From assembly GCA_037447655.1 (NCBI GenBank), contig JBBHKE010000440.1, forward strand, positions 62,001 through 126,000: a DNA stretch of 64,000 nucleotides. The letters are read 5' to 3'. Of this stretch, positions 1-11,500 are shown one piece after another; positions within the stretch are counted from its first letter, which is position 1; every line of letters starts with the position of its first letter. The notes under the pieces are model-generated. The model was not told the DNA's origin and searched no databases. It was given only the letters and a program-made list of their open reading frames with translations. The stretch comes from Zygnema cylindricum (taxonomy: Eukaryota > Streptophyta > Zygnematophyceae > Zygnematales > Zygnemataceae). The translations under genes and the position numbers were made by a program.

Positions 1-298
1 GTGTTATAATTCTTGTCGTGGATCAACTCGCTGGCATTGTCAAACTTGATTGTCAACTTACCTCAACCACCTCAGCCTGTCTTCACGGCGCCAACTCCTT
101 CTCTACCAACGCGGTAAGTGTGGTTGTAGACTGCGTTGATTGTTGTTGTTGTCGGAGACTCTGTGTTGAAGATGAGTTGGTGGGCATCTTAGCCCTATAG
201 GAAATGGTTGAGCGATTATGAGTGTGCCTGAGTTTTGTTGAGAAGATCTCTTTGAATCTGGTTCACAATTGAGCATTCAACCTTAGACTTTTTCTCCC

Positions 299-638
299 CT
301 AATCCTCCTGCAAACTCCTTTCAAACAACCACTTTGAATTTATTGCTTGATTGTAGTCCTTCATTTCCTGCAGCCTTGTCTTCTGTGTGACATGGCACTT
401 CTTAGACTTTCCTTGACAGAATGCGATGTTTTTTGTCTCGAAACCTGGATCTTTCAAACCAATCTGATCCATTGTTCTGTTTGCCGCTGATGCAGCATTT
501 GCACGAATCAGTGGCGTTGGCTTTGTGAGCTCGACTCTTTGACTCCTTTTATCACAGGCCGCTTTGGCCTTGCAACTCCTCAACTCGATATCTTTGACTT
601 TGAACTTGCTAAGGGCACTTAGTGGTGGGCCCATAACG
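299..638 (-). pseudogene. copia-type gag 5' fragment (K1) with primer site
   Basis: The minus strand reads from a primer-binding site at 626-638 (complement of the initiator tRNA-Met anticodon arm) straight into an open frame of about 110 codons beginning VMGPPLSAL. The VMGPP start matches the gag start of the better preserved elements downstream in this window. The rest is basic and lysine-rich, shows no intact zinc knuckle, and stops at 299. I read it as the decayed 5' end of a copia gag. No protease, integrase or reverse transcriptase follows in either direction. The assignment rests on the primer site and first residues only. Confidence 0.5.
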
Positions 639-1010
639 TGTTGAGTTGGGTCCAGCACACGGGCCTATGGCCGCTGACGGGTGTAGCAATAACCCAACCA
701 TACACCACAAAGGTGACCTATTTAGCAAATCACAAAGGTAGACATGAGATGGGAGAGGGAATAGATAGAAGGATAGGATGGTAGGCATGTTTAAAACACC
801 TTTTAGAATTCCATTAATAGAAAAATTTGTACAATTGTCCAAAGGACTTTTTATCTAATAAAGCTTTAATTGTCCTCCTAAATTCCTTAAACATCTACCT
901 CTATGAACAATGATTCTCTAATGATTATAATGGTTATGTGAGATGCATTTTTGATTGCCTTTGTCTGCTATATAAGTATCTCTACTTGTCTAAGCCTCTG
1001 TGCAATTAAA
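639..1010 (-). repeat. LTR remnant adjoining K1
   Basis: The sequence to the right of the K1 primer site begins with a reverse-complemented LTR end. It shares a layout of short A/T-rich stretches with the regions at 2640-2960 and 3660-3895. The outer boundary is not defined. Positions 1-298 hold nothing I can assign. Confidence 0.35.
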
Positions 1011-1552
1011 TTGTTGATGATGCGTGGTCGAATAATATGCTGCCACGTGTCTTTGTTCCACCTATTTCAGCGGCACGTTGATTTGGTTCACTTTTACAGT
1101 AAATGGTTTGTGGAATCGTCTGTAAGATTTCGTACAGGTTGTATGGTGACGTCATGCCGATATATTGACCCGATTTCTGTAGTACAAGACGTATCGCTTG
1201 AACTCGCAAAAATCAACACCGACTACCATCTGGTCCACCTTGACGGTCACCAGGACCGCCGCTACACAGCTAATTGTAATTCATGTTAGTAAAAAATCGC
1301 CACTCAAAACATATTTTCTTGGTAACCACTTGTCGGATTTTTAACCTGAGGGTTGCTATTGGAGAGCAAGATTCTCACTTTCTATTGGCTAAGTTCGATT
1401 GACAATTCGACAATTGTGCACAAAGAAAAAATATTTTAAGTGGCTAAAAAATATTTAATCTCTAATAACGATAAGTGGTGTAGTCTCCAAAGGCAATGTG
1501 TCGAGATGTGGCCCAATTTTCCATAAAAGAAGCATAGCTTCACTTTACGCCG

Positions 1553-1959
1553 ACATGTGGAAGATCTATGACCGTTGAAAACTATGAGCAATTCACATAT
1601 TTTGACTACAATTTCTCGTATTTTTTTTTTATTGGAACCTCAGCCGTGGAGAAATATCAGGTTAGGTTACATTAAATGTCCATACACTATTGGATCCTTT
1701 AAACGAATTGTCGTTCTTAACTAGTTGCATATACCTAGGTATAGTTATCCCTTTCATTTAATGTTTGTTAAAGATGGAGTAATTTTTCAAGTAATACATT
1801 TAGTAGACCGCAACTTTGTCTTCATACATGATTACTTTACCATTACTAAGTGAGAAGGGGTTCATTTTTATTGATCAAAGATTTGGTGACTACTCGGTGG
1901 TCGAGGAACCTCTTGTGATTTCACATGTCAAAGGTTACAACTTGATAAAACATATTCAG
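1553..1959 (+). pseudogene. Two-exon gene fragment, copy 1
   Basis: Two coding-like blocks lie at 1553-1660 and 1807-1959, separated by a GT-AG interval (gt at 1661, ag before 1807). The same two blocks occur reverse-complemented at 14306-14748. The best conserved stretch reads RFGDYSVVEEP, then ISHVK and YNLIK. Upstream similarity between the copies begins near 1300. Block 1 lacks the acceptor AG seen in the other copy, and block 2 has no donor GT after its last CAG, so this copy is probably dead. I do not recognise the protein. It could be an exon pair of a host gene captured by a transposon, or part of a transposon gene with an intron. Confidence 0.45.
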
Positions 1960-2040
1960 TTTTTATCTGCTTCTCTCCGCTTGTGATCTGGATGCTTGCT
2001 TTGCATGCAGTCCTTGTGATTTGGGTTTTGACTTGTTTGA

Positions 2041-2639
2041 TTGGTCTCTACCCTATCACCTCTTAATTGGTCAAACCTCTTACCGCTCTTCTCCTTGCCA
2101 CGCTCGTACTCGGAGGCCTTCTCAAGCATCACCACCTCGGAGGAGCCATCGGTAGCTATCAGCTTCGTAACTACCTCCTCCCACTTCCACTCCTACGCCT
2201 CGCGGCCCTCCAAAATGGTGAGAGCCGTTCTGAACTGAGGAGGTAGGGACAAGAGTAGCTATGAAATTTTAGTGTATGTTGGAAGGTTTAGACCGGCTGA
2301 TTTTGCTTTGACTAGATTTTTAGAGATATGGGAAATGTTTTATTTGGTTGATATTGTTCATAGATCGCATGAGCTAGCGATCGCACGAGTTTAATCTTGT
2401 CCGATATGGTTGACGTCTTCACTGTTAACCTTTCCCCTTTGAGCCCTTGGAGGTCATTCTCCAAGTCTCCCCTTTCACTCGCATCTAATGCATTAGTGTG
2501 ACATGTTGCACTTTCTCTTGGGGTTTTCGTTGCAGATGTACCCATTTCTCCTCTACTCACGGTCGTTTCGCAGTGGTCGTCGCTCTCCTATTTTTGAATT
2601 CCGAACTCCTTTGGGGCCCATATGGGTGGGCCTATAACC
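2041..2639 (-). pseudogene. Degenerate copia gag remnant (K2) with primer site
   Basis: A reverse-complemented primer-binding site lies at 2627-2639 (one base off the family sequence) and continues in frame as VIGPP. Leftward to about 2041 the minus strand holds lysine/glutamate-rich open stretches broken by stops. No zinc knuckle or polymerase domain is visible. The assignment depends on the primer site and on LTR-like sequence immediately to the right. Confidence 0.4.
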
Positions 2640-2960
2640 TGTTGGTTTTGGACAACTATCTGAGCGATCGGTGGAATCCCCCGCAGCCACAAACGGATTG
2701 GACCTACTACAGGTCAATACACGCAGAGGGGCTTAAGAAGTCACAGAAAATAGTTAGGCATGAGAGATAGGAAAGAGTAGGGAGGGATATACGTAGCAAA
2801 TAGATGAAGTAGACAAATAGACAAAATAGAGGTACACAAAAGGCGTAGCTTTAATAAATGGTCCACTTAGGACAAAAGGTGTTACAAATCACTTTCTAGT
2901 AAAGCCTAACTTTATTCTTGTCTTTTCTTGACTATGTCTGTAGTGCTTGTTCAGACATTA
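2640..2960 (-). repeat. LTR remnant adjoining K2
   Basis: Starting at the K2 primer site, the sequence shares a stretch with 16416-16520 and 22115-22220. The reverse complement of the shared part carries an ATG/ATA-GTT-GTC-CAA block in frame with the following gag. This identifies the end of a J-like LTR. A similar but weaker block is at 3660-3895. The outer end is unclear. Confidence 0.4.
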
Positions 2961-3103
2961 ATGGATTCAGGATATATTTCTTGTCTATCCTGAGTGCTTT
3001 TGTACTCTAATCTTGTCTGTCTGCATGAAACACTTTTTAATGTGGTCCAATGAAACGATGCAGACGCATGCTTGTTCACGTGAACCTAAATATGTACAAC
3101 TGC

Positions 3104-3357
3104 ATGATTGTAATAATGGTATGACTCCACGGCGTCCGAATCCTGACGTTTGTCCGTACAAATAGTATTGTTCCACAATGTGACGCCGGTCACACAAAAT
3201 CGGCGATACCCGATATTGCCAAAAAACCGCATGATTGTAATAATGGTATGACTCCACGGCGTCCGAATCCTGACGTTTGTCCGTACAAATAGTATTGTTC
3301 CACAATGAGACGCCGGTCACACAAAATCGGCGATACCCGATATTGCCCAAAAACCGC
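3104..3357. repeat. 127 bp tandem duplication
   Basis: Two copies of a 127 bp unit, 3104-3230 and 3231-3357, differ at only two or three positions. They read open on the minus strand as a repeated peptide, but nothing else suggests coding. The near identity implies a recent duplication. Confidence 0.9.
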
Positions 3358-3468
3358 CCATAAAATCAACAGTTTATAGGCTACGCTGAGAATTGTACGG
3401 TATTCGTAATTTGTCGTGTAATGTCCTGCTCATCGCCATTAGAGTGGATCCACTCTAATTCACGTGTC

Positions 3469-3550
3469 ACCCTTTTTGTTCCCGTGACACTGAACATGGC
3501 TTACTAGATACCCTTTTTGTTCCCATGACACTCAACATGGCTCACCATCG
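3469..3550. repeat. 41 bp tandem duplication
   Basis: A unit beginning ACCCTTTTTGTTCCC occurs at 3469 and again at 3510 with a few mismatches. Confidence 0.8.
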
Positions 3551-3902
3551 CGATTTTTTAATTCAATCCTGATGAGCGTCAATTTAACAACAGTGGTAAG
3601 TTAAGTGTCAAAACCGGATTCGAACATTTCGGGTAACCAAGAGAGATCTTGGGACCACGGACGTCCAAACCAGCAAGGGAAACTCAGATCCAATCTCAGA
3701 TTTGTCACACAATGCAGATAGTTACAAAAATAATTGGAGAGGGAGAGAGTAATAGGCATGTATATGTAAAACAAGGTTGGAAAGGCTTTAGAAATCCATT
3801 GTAAAGTAGGATGAAAACAAAATGTAAATCTGGACGAAATTTGTCCCTATCAATAAAGCCTTGTCTTTTTCCTTGCCTCTGTGAATGATAATCCATTCTT
3901 GC

Positions 3903-4024
3903 TGAAAAACAGACTTCTTAATCCTAACAGCAAGAAAGAATCGGAAAAACAGACTACTTAACCCTATCAGCAAGAAAAGTATCGGAAAAACAAACTACTT
4001 AACCCTAACAGCAAGAAAAGAATC
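3903..4024. repeat. Three-copy ~40 bp tandem repeat
   Basis: Units beginning GAAAAACAGAC or GAAAAACAAAC start at 3903, 3943 and 3984 and end with AGCAAGAAA. Period is 40-41 bp. Confidence 0.85.
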
Positions 4025-4325
4025 TAAGTGGCAGTCCAATGACAAAATGCCACGTGTCTAATCGAACAACCTACAATAATGCTCCTACAATAATGCACCT
4101 GCAGAGGCGCTGACACACAAACCCACCCAAAATAGTGTACCCTAAATATCGTGGGTCAAAGTAAGTACGATTCTATTTAGCGAGAAACCGAAATCGGCAA
4201 AGTACTGAAGCGGAATAATTGCCCAGAGTTGCACTAAAAACAACAAAGTGACAAGTGATGAGACACGTGCCAAACATGATTTAGTGTTACTGATTTTACT
4301 TTCAATGTTAATCATGAAGTAACGC

Positions 4326-5761
4326 TACACCGTGAATCGCTATTAGCGTACATGACGCTAATTGGGGTACCCCTTTTTTTAGGGCAAATTCTCAAATAGA
4401 ATAAAGTACGCTAAATGTTTTTGCACGTTATTTGAGGTACCCCGCTCAATGCGGTTCATAACTGTAATTTAGTGCCCTTTTAAATAGTGTGGTGTACGGA
4501 CTGTCAGATATGTACTATTCCGTACATTTTTAAATTTAAAAGTACAGAAAATTGATTTATCCCGTCGCGCGCGCACGAAAATGTGCTCTGAAAAAATTGG
4601 CCGAATGAGGCCAGCAAAAGATGCGTTCCCATTTGTTCGAATATCGTTGGCGTGGTCGGCCGTGTGAACAATGGACATGCGTGTAGGTCAAAAGTTACTG
4701 AATTTTTCCCGTAAAACAATCCAAGTGTGTATTGTGTGACCCTGACGTTGTAACTGCCAACCCTAACTGTTTACGTTGTCACTGTAATTAAGGGCTTTAC
4801 ACATATATAGGGTTAACCTTACTTCTATTTCAGGACAACAACCTATTTAGCGTCAATATAAACCCTAATTGAGGCAAAAGTAAAAAAATGACTATCAAAT
4901 AGGGTACGTTATGACACTAATATGGGTGTCAATTCACAAATGCACACATAATAGAGTAATTAAAAAAACAAATTAGAGTTAAAGTACAACATTTGGCGTT
5001 GGTGATATATGTCTTGGAGTAACGCCAAATGCGGACAGACCCCAAAAAAAAGATTCCATTTCAACGAATCAGAGGCTTTTAAAATGTTTTTTTTTTTGCG
5101 TGGGTTATGTCGTTTTCTGTCGTCATTCTCAGGATCTGTAAATTTTTTAAACGGGAAGCAGGTGAACGTTTTGCCCCCTCATACGTTTCATCGCCATGGA
5201 TTTTTACACAACGTCGCCATTGAAACGNNNNNNNNNNGCATGAAATGCCATTTAACACAAAAAAGCCCATGTGGTACTAAGATTAAATAGTACATGAGAT
5301 TAAACATTTGACAAAACATTATTTACAGCCTGTTATTATAGATTTGGGATTTTAAACACTTACATGCCTTAAACAAATTTAGCATGCGGCATAGCAAAAA
5401 CGCTGTAGGCGCAAACGGCCTTTTGCCGATGTCAGTTCGAAATTCGTGCTTACGGGAAACATAACTGATCACACATTACACAATTCCCGAAGTCGCGTTA
5501 ACATGTAATTGCGTAAATATTTTCCGGCAAACGCGGATGTCGCAAAAACGATACGGCGTACGATTTAAACAAATTCCGTACATTCACAAATTTTAGGGTT
5601 TAGATATTATTGTCCGACATTTATTACAAAACAGTTTACAAATTAGAGTACATGATAAATTAGAATCATGGTGTACCCGAAAAAACACAATTTACCGTAA
5701 AGTACGCTAATTGTTTCATTACGCTATATTTTTTATTACGCTAATAGCGATTCACGGTGTA
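4326..5761. mobile_element. TIR DNA element, 1.4 kb, TA-flanked (non-autonomous)
   Basis: A 25 bp sequence at 4326-4350, starting TACACCGTGAATCGCTAT, recurs as its exact reverse complement at 5737-5761. If the outer TA on each side is the target duplication, the element resembles Tc1/mariner-type insertions. That superfamily call is inference. The interior is AT-rich, has a 10-N gap at 5228-5237, and contains no open frame with a recognisable transposase motif. Related ends occur at 6032-6593, 37020-37520 and 61127-61176. Confidence 0.75.
5228..5237. other. Assembly gap (10 N)
   Basis: Ten undetermined bases inside the TIR element. Confidence 1.
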
Positions 5762-6031
5762 CTGTACAGTAGTACAGTAGCGATTGCGGTGTAGCGCTAC
5801 AGGGATTTTGCCGTATGGCCGTGAGCAATTCTCGCACGATAAAGAGATTTCGTGCGATTTTAGTATGTAATGTTCGCACATTTGAATCCACAGGTCTCCA
5901 TCAGAGTTGACCTCGAGTTCACTCCAGTCGTGCCGTACAGTCAGTTAATTGTGATGTATTCCAAGCTCGTTTGTACTCTGCGCTTTCTTTCACATTTATG
6001 TACGGACAATCTTGTCCAACTGACGATATAG

Positions 6032-6593
6032 TACACCGCCAATCGCCATTAGCGTAGAAGTTTCTTTAGCGTATATGAATAATTACAGTGGTTTACGCTA
6101 ATAAAGAATTTGAAAATTTTGAAAAAAAACATACATTCTAATTGTTTAATAATTATAATTTGGGTCTTTGAAAAAAATAAATGTCGGTCGCAAACATGCT
6201 TACACTATTATAGGTATTCGTACAAAATCTGACAAATCGTACACAAATCGTACGTTCACACAGTCAAAACGTGGTTGTTGGATGAATATGTGCGAACGTG
6301 ATGTTTGACAACCCGATTATATTCCCTTTTTAGAGCGCATATTCTCATGCGTCCGTGGTTACTAAAACTCATTAATTATGCTTTTTCACTTAAAAGGGAA
6401 AAATTATGTACGGTCTGACACTGTCCGTACACCACACTAATTAAATTATGACGTACTTCTATTTTATACGGTACAAAAAAATTAACCCTAAATAGAGTAA
6501 AGAAAAAAATAGAATGAACTACGCTAATGGGAAATAAAAAAAAAAAGCGGGACGGAATTAGCGTACACTACGCTAATAGCGATTGGCGGTGTA
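6032..6593. mobile_element. TIR DNA element, 562 bp (MITE-like)
   Basis: The left end at 6032-6056 (TACACCGCCAATCGCCAT onward) and right end at 6569-6593 are inverted repeats matching at 24 of 25 positions. They differ from the ends of the 4326-5761 element mainly at CC versus TG after TACACCG, so this is a sister subfamily. The interior is AT-rich and noncoding. The TA at each terminus could be the target duplication. Confidence 0.75.
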
Positions 6594-7321
6594 CTTAGCC
6601 TCGTTACGCGCGTGTATCTACTGGCGTCCGTACATACGCGTTCGGTCAATATTCGCACGCGGAAGCATTCAACAGGAGTCAAAAACGGGTCGACCGGCAA
6701 TGGTTCGGTACTGTAGTTTTTGGCCGTACGGTGGCCGTACGACGGAGACCTGTACGGTCGAAAATCGTACCGAACCGAAACGGCGCCAGTGAATTTTCAT
6801 TTGTTCGTTGGTTTTGTCGTTTTGTTTTCTTAGATAGCGTATGCGCAAAGTCAATTCATTTTTTTTTTTGGGTTTCTTCACGCTTACTCCTTCGATTGTA
6901 ATCTTCTCCTCTCTCACTTCCTTTCAATGGGAGGATCTTCGGCGGTATCTGTCCGTACGACCGTACGAGACACGTGCATACAAATACCACAAACAAGCAC
7001 CAAAAAAAAAAAAAAAAAAAAAATAATGAAAAGGAAAAGAGAAGGAAGGGAAACGAGCATATAGAAAAAAAAAATAGCATATATAAAATTTTCTCTTTAC
7101 ATATAGAAAGTTAGTAAGGAAAAGGTGAAGTACATTCTCGTTCTCTTTCTTTCTTTACGGAATATCGCACGTAAAAACGCACGAAAATTGTACTTAATTG
7201 TTTGAGAAGCTGTACGGATCGAGTGGTGACATGGCGGTCGCTGAGTGGCTGGCGGTTGCCACGTGGCTGATCTACCCGTGGTTGTTTGTGGCCGGATGCT
7301 GGGCGGTGGTGTGCTACCCTC
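6594..7321. other. Spacer without recognised genes
   Basis: Open frames here are short and unsupported. A long A run ends near 7023, and several GTACGG/CCGTAC words recur, as they do across the window. I see no motif that names a function. Confidence 0.6.
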
Positions 7322-7740
7322 ATGGTAAGGGGAGGGGGGAGGGAGGGAGAGGGAGAGAGGGGAAGGGGAAGAAGGAAAGTGAGAAAGGGGAGGAGGGAGG
7401 AGGAGAAAGAAGGACAGGGGGTGGGGGACAAAACAGGGAGGGGGAGGGGAGGAAAGGAGAGGGGAGACGAGGGAAGGAGAGGGGAGGGAATGTAGAAGAG
7501 GGAGGCTTAAGGGAAGAAGGGAAAAAAGTGGTAAGAGGAGGAAAATGGGGAGAGGGGAAAGGGGAAAATGGGTAGGATGGGGAGGAGGGGAAGTAAAGGA
7601 CGGATGGGGACAAGGGGAGAGGAGGAATAAAGAAAAGGAGAGTATTGGATTAGCAAGATTCTGCCGCTCAATATCGGAGAGTAATGTGGTCCGTACAGAC
7701 TCGAAATGTACTCAAAAGAAATGAGTACGGACACGTCAGA

Positions 7741-7812
7741 CCCAGTATCGGGCTAGTATCGGCCTGTATCGGCCTGGTATCGGCCTGTATCGGGCTAGTA
7801 TCGGGATAATAT
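7741..7812. repeat. Short tandem repeat, ~10-11 bp unit
   Basis: About seven imperfect copies of a GTATCGGCCT / GTATCGGGCTA unit lie just before the tRNA-like sequence. Confidence 0.8.
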
Positions 7813-7813
7813 T

Positions 7814-7890
7814 GGGCTGATGGCGCATTGGCGGCTAAGTCAAGTCATAAGGAAAGTTAAAATTCCCAGGTTCGAGCCCTGGACGGCTCA
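7814..7890 (+). tRNA. tRNA-like sequence or tRNA pseudogene
   Basis: A 77-nt segment has an A-box-like TGGCGCATTGG and an exact B-box match GGTTCGAGCCC. It has a perfect 5 bp T stem (CCAGG/CCTGG). The end segments pair at six of seven positions, two of them G-U (GGGCTGA with ACGGCTC). The D and anticodon arms do not fold convincingly, so no anticodon is assigned. It may be a dead tRNA or the head of a tRNA-derived SINE. A related fragment lies inverted at 8066-8102. Confidence 0.45.
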
Positions 7891-8065
7891 ATTTTCCTGA
7901 GCGAGGGAGGGGAAGAGGAGGGGGAAGAGGGAGGGGGAGAAGGAGAAAGAGAGGGGGGGAGGAAGAGGGAGGAGGAGAGGGGAAGTTAAGGGCGAGGGAG
8001 GGGGAGGGGGAGAGGAGGGATGTGTTAGAATTTTACAGAATCCGGGATTATCACACGCTTGGGAA

Positions 8066-8102
8066 AACTGAGCCGGCCAGGGCTCGAATCTTGGGAGAGG
8101 AG
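8066..8102 (-). repeat. Inverted tRNA-like fragment (T arm and 3' end)
   Basis: The reverse complement contains ATTCGAGCCCTGG followed by CCGGCTCAGTTTTCC. This closely matches the T arm, acceptor 3' strand and following bases of the plus-strand copy at 7871-7896. Only the 3' part is preserved. Confidence 0.5.
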
Positions 8103-8502
8103 GGGGAAGGGGAGGGAAAAAGGGAGTGGGAGGGAGTGGTAAAGGTGGGATAGAGTGAGAGGCAAAATGTGGAAGCAGATGGAGAGAGTGAAAGAGTATC
8201 GGGGGATCTGTTGACAGAGCGATATAGTGGGAGTAGAAGAGAAATGGAGAAAACTAGGAAAGTGAGATAAGTGAATCCTGTGTTGGAGGGTAAGAGAGAA
8301 ATAATGTAGAAAATACTAGAAGTTGAAGGTGAAATGGAGAAGGTAGAGAGAAATACCAGGAAAGGATGCAATAGTGGAAGATATAGGGGAGGAGAGAGAG
8401 AGGAAATAAGAGCGGGATGAAAGGGAGTGCGATTTTTTGAAACGTGAGATGACCATTTTTTTGGGGAGGTGGTGGGAGTGAAGTTGTGGCGAATTTTCTT
8501 CC

Positions 8503-11500
8503 ATGGCGTCTCTTCAAAGAGGAGAGAGGGGAGAGAGAGAGAGTTTTCCCATCAGCCGCTGATGGGATCCTCTCTACTCTCTTAGGACGCCAAAAAGTTC
8601 CTCTTTCGGAAAAGGTCTTGTTTTTCCATTTTTTCTGGGTTGGTTAGAGTTTATTTTTACACTATTTTTTTATGTTCAGATTTTGTTTTCTTTGTTGTCT
8701 AGTATTTTTTTTATTCTTTAACTTTTTGGAGTATTACTGTTTCGGCGAACAACCTTCAGTTTTTTCCCTTCGGTTATTTTTTTCATGGCCACGACTTTCA
8801 AACCTTTGGTTTTCTGACCGTTTTTTGCTATTCTTGTCCTGTTTTTGCGTGTTTTAGGAATTGAAAACGGTTCCCAAAAATCGGCTTTCAGCTTTTCTTG
8901 TCGGTCGGGCGGCCGAAAGAATTGAGGCGCCTGATTCGTCGGAAAACATGATTTTGGTCGAAGCTGCGGATATTATCGGGATATCCGTAGACGACTTAAA
9001 CAAGTAATAACCCAAGAAAAACTGAGCTGAAATAATTAACTTAATAGGAAAAACGTACTTTTTTTTTTTTCAAAATAGAAGTTATAAATGAAAAATTTCA
9101 TTAAAACGGGATACCCGCGGACGATATACGAATACAGAATATTATATTATCGAACGTTTGTTATTCATCAAATTCGTGCAGATCTGCTCACGGATTTGCA
9201 CAAGAAACATACTTTAATCGTATATGTTGTTACTTTCGGATTCCACTGCAATCAAATCTGCTTACGTCCTACCAGTTTTTCACCAACGTTTGATTTTTTA
9301 TGAATGGGTACTAGTTTCTGAAGTTAAATTGGTACACCTAATTGAAAATGTTTTAACGTGCAGATTTTGACACAAGTGTGTCACAATCATGCGTGATAGA
9401 AACTCATAGAAACATATTCGATTTGTTTTATTATTTTAGGTGAGCTATATTGTAAACAAACAAACGCTAGATTTTTAGTAGGTACTGAATTTGCATAAAA
9501 ATAAGTCGATTCGGTACTACCAATCCATGTGGAAGTTTGATTTTATTGAATTTGTGCAGATTTGAGCACCTGAATCGTACATAAATTTATATTGATAGCG
9601 TTTTCACGTGCGAAACTACGACTATAATTTCAGCGCTTGTTTCTTGCTGAATTTGTACATTTTCATACCCAAATCAGTACTCCTATTTGAAAACGTCTTA
9701 ACCGCTAGATTTTAACACGCAATTAGTGTGCGTCAAGATCTGATTACTTGGGTGATGGAATCTCTACAAAAAAATGCATCTCGGTTGGTATACAGATTTA
9801 GTTGTAAATTTGCGTGACTTACTAGGAAATAAACGTACAAATTCATTATATATCAAATGTAGGTGATTTTGTAGTATTTACATACATTCTCCTAGAATAG
9901 TAGGCCTGCATATATTTTTATAAGATAATCTCAAAATGACCAAGAAAAAACATTGATACACCTAACATTCATTATCTCAACCACCATTTTTCTCTTTTTT
10001 CTCTGTTTTCTTATTCTACTTGGGAACTGTAAAAACTTTTCCTATAGGGAAACTCTCATAAATCTCGGAGATGTTATTGAAATTGTCGAGCAACGGGAAA
10101 CGAAATTTCAGACTGGCAAATGGTTATCGCAATTTTTTTCTATTGTGAATATTTGTTGGTTTATCGGAGTTATTGGAGTCATGTGCACTCTGATTCCGTT
10201 TTTGAATGCCGTTGCAGGGTGAGTTCTCTCTCTCTCTCTTCACCTCTCCCACTCTCCCTCATTATTCTCTTCCTCTTTTGTTCAATTATGTTCAATTAAT
10301 TATTTGAAGACCTGATTTTTTTTGTTTGGCAAACCAAATATATATCCGCCAAAGTATTTTGCCACACATACTGAATTTTTAAATTTTACTGCAAACATGT
10401 GGACGTTAACACATTCATCCGTGAGACCCATAGGCTCACTTGTTTTTCACAGAAAAACCGGATCTTGTTCAAGTTTTTATTTTACAAATTTATGGCTGCC
10501 AAAACACGCACTCAATGCCCTCAAACGTCTTATTTTAGATTAAATTTTCTTCTGAGAAACCAACAGAATAGGAAAACTCAATTGTATGAAAAAAAAACAA
10601 ATGTCAGCAAGCTTTTTTCGGGCCCTCTAAGCTATTATTGCAAGTTAAGACTGTTTTTCTTAGTCACGACATTCGTTATTTAAATAATAGTGAATTTCAA
10701 GCAGGCATCTGTATCCGGAAAAGAAAATCCATTCGGTTAGCATTTTGGAAAGTACAATACTAGATTTTACGATTTTTATTCCGTAAAATTTTCAGGCGTC
10801 GACTCTTCCGTCTACAACCTGCAAACAGCAAATTTCAATCGGTGAAATTCACGTTTGAAAAAAATTTGCTGCAAAATCTGCAAATGTTAACATTTATCAA
10901 ACAGAAGCCTTGTACTTTTTGTTTGATAAATTACCCAATGAAAATGATATCCTCAAGGAAAAATAATTGTTGAACATCCGGCCTAAAATAGAAACCCTAA
11001 AACTACTTTCCAATACTTACACAAATATTCGAGAAATGTGTGATTCACGGTTTTTTTGTATGCTATATTTCTTTTCTATATTTGTCTAGTTCTTGGGTTT
11101 TTAATTCGTGGATGAATGTTTGATTCTAAATGACCTTTATAAATTTTTTGAAGTGTTTATTGTGCTTGTCATCATCATCCTCATGAACTTTTATACGTCA
11201 GTTGGTTAAACTCAAGTTCTCTTTGACTAAAAAGCATCCAACAACGGATGGGAATGAATCTTAATTCCTAAACCCACAAAAGTGGTTTGGAAATGGTCCA
11301 GTTATTACTTTAAAAAATGAACCGAAGATCTGCTAGTTCAAACTGGGTACACGAGTGTGAAATACTTTTAAATTTATCTTTATAAAATTGACATCTCCCC
11401 CTCTCCCTCTCTCTCTCCAGACCCTTCATGCATTGGCTCGCAGGTGTAGCTGTTGACGTCTTCTACCTCCTATCTCGGCTTGAACTCCTCTGGCTTTTCT

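Larger units (their letters stand above)
7322..8540. repeat. Purine-rich domain (G/A on plus strand)
   Basis: The plus strand is almost pure purine in three blocks, about 7322-7640, 7896-8030 and 8096-8540, built from GGGGA, GGAGG and GAGAGA words. The blocks sit directly upstream of the host gene at 8503. Such tracts are low complexity. The long open frames across them (Gly/Arg/Glu on one strand, Pro/Ser/Leu on the other) are composition artefacts. Confidence 0.85.

Noticed and set aside
7198-7734. Open frames of 70-125 codons on both strands in the purine-rich tract
   Set aside because: They are pure low-complexity Gly/Arg/Glu or Pro/Ser/Leu strings open in several frames at once, as expected from composition alone.
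7814-7890. A functional tRNA gene
   Set aside because: The T arm and acceptor ends are good, but D and anticodon stems do not form and no anticodon can be assigned, so it is listed only as tRNA-like.
9953-10222. Independent 89-codon gene
   Set aside because: It is exon 4 of the membrane-protein gene extended back into the preceding intron. Splice phase supports the exon starting at 10048.
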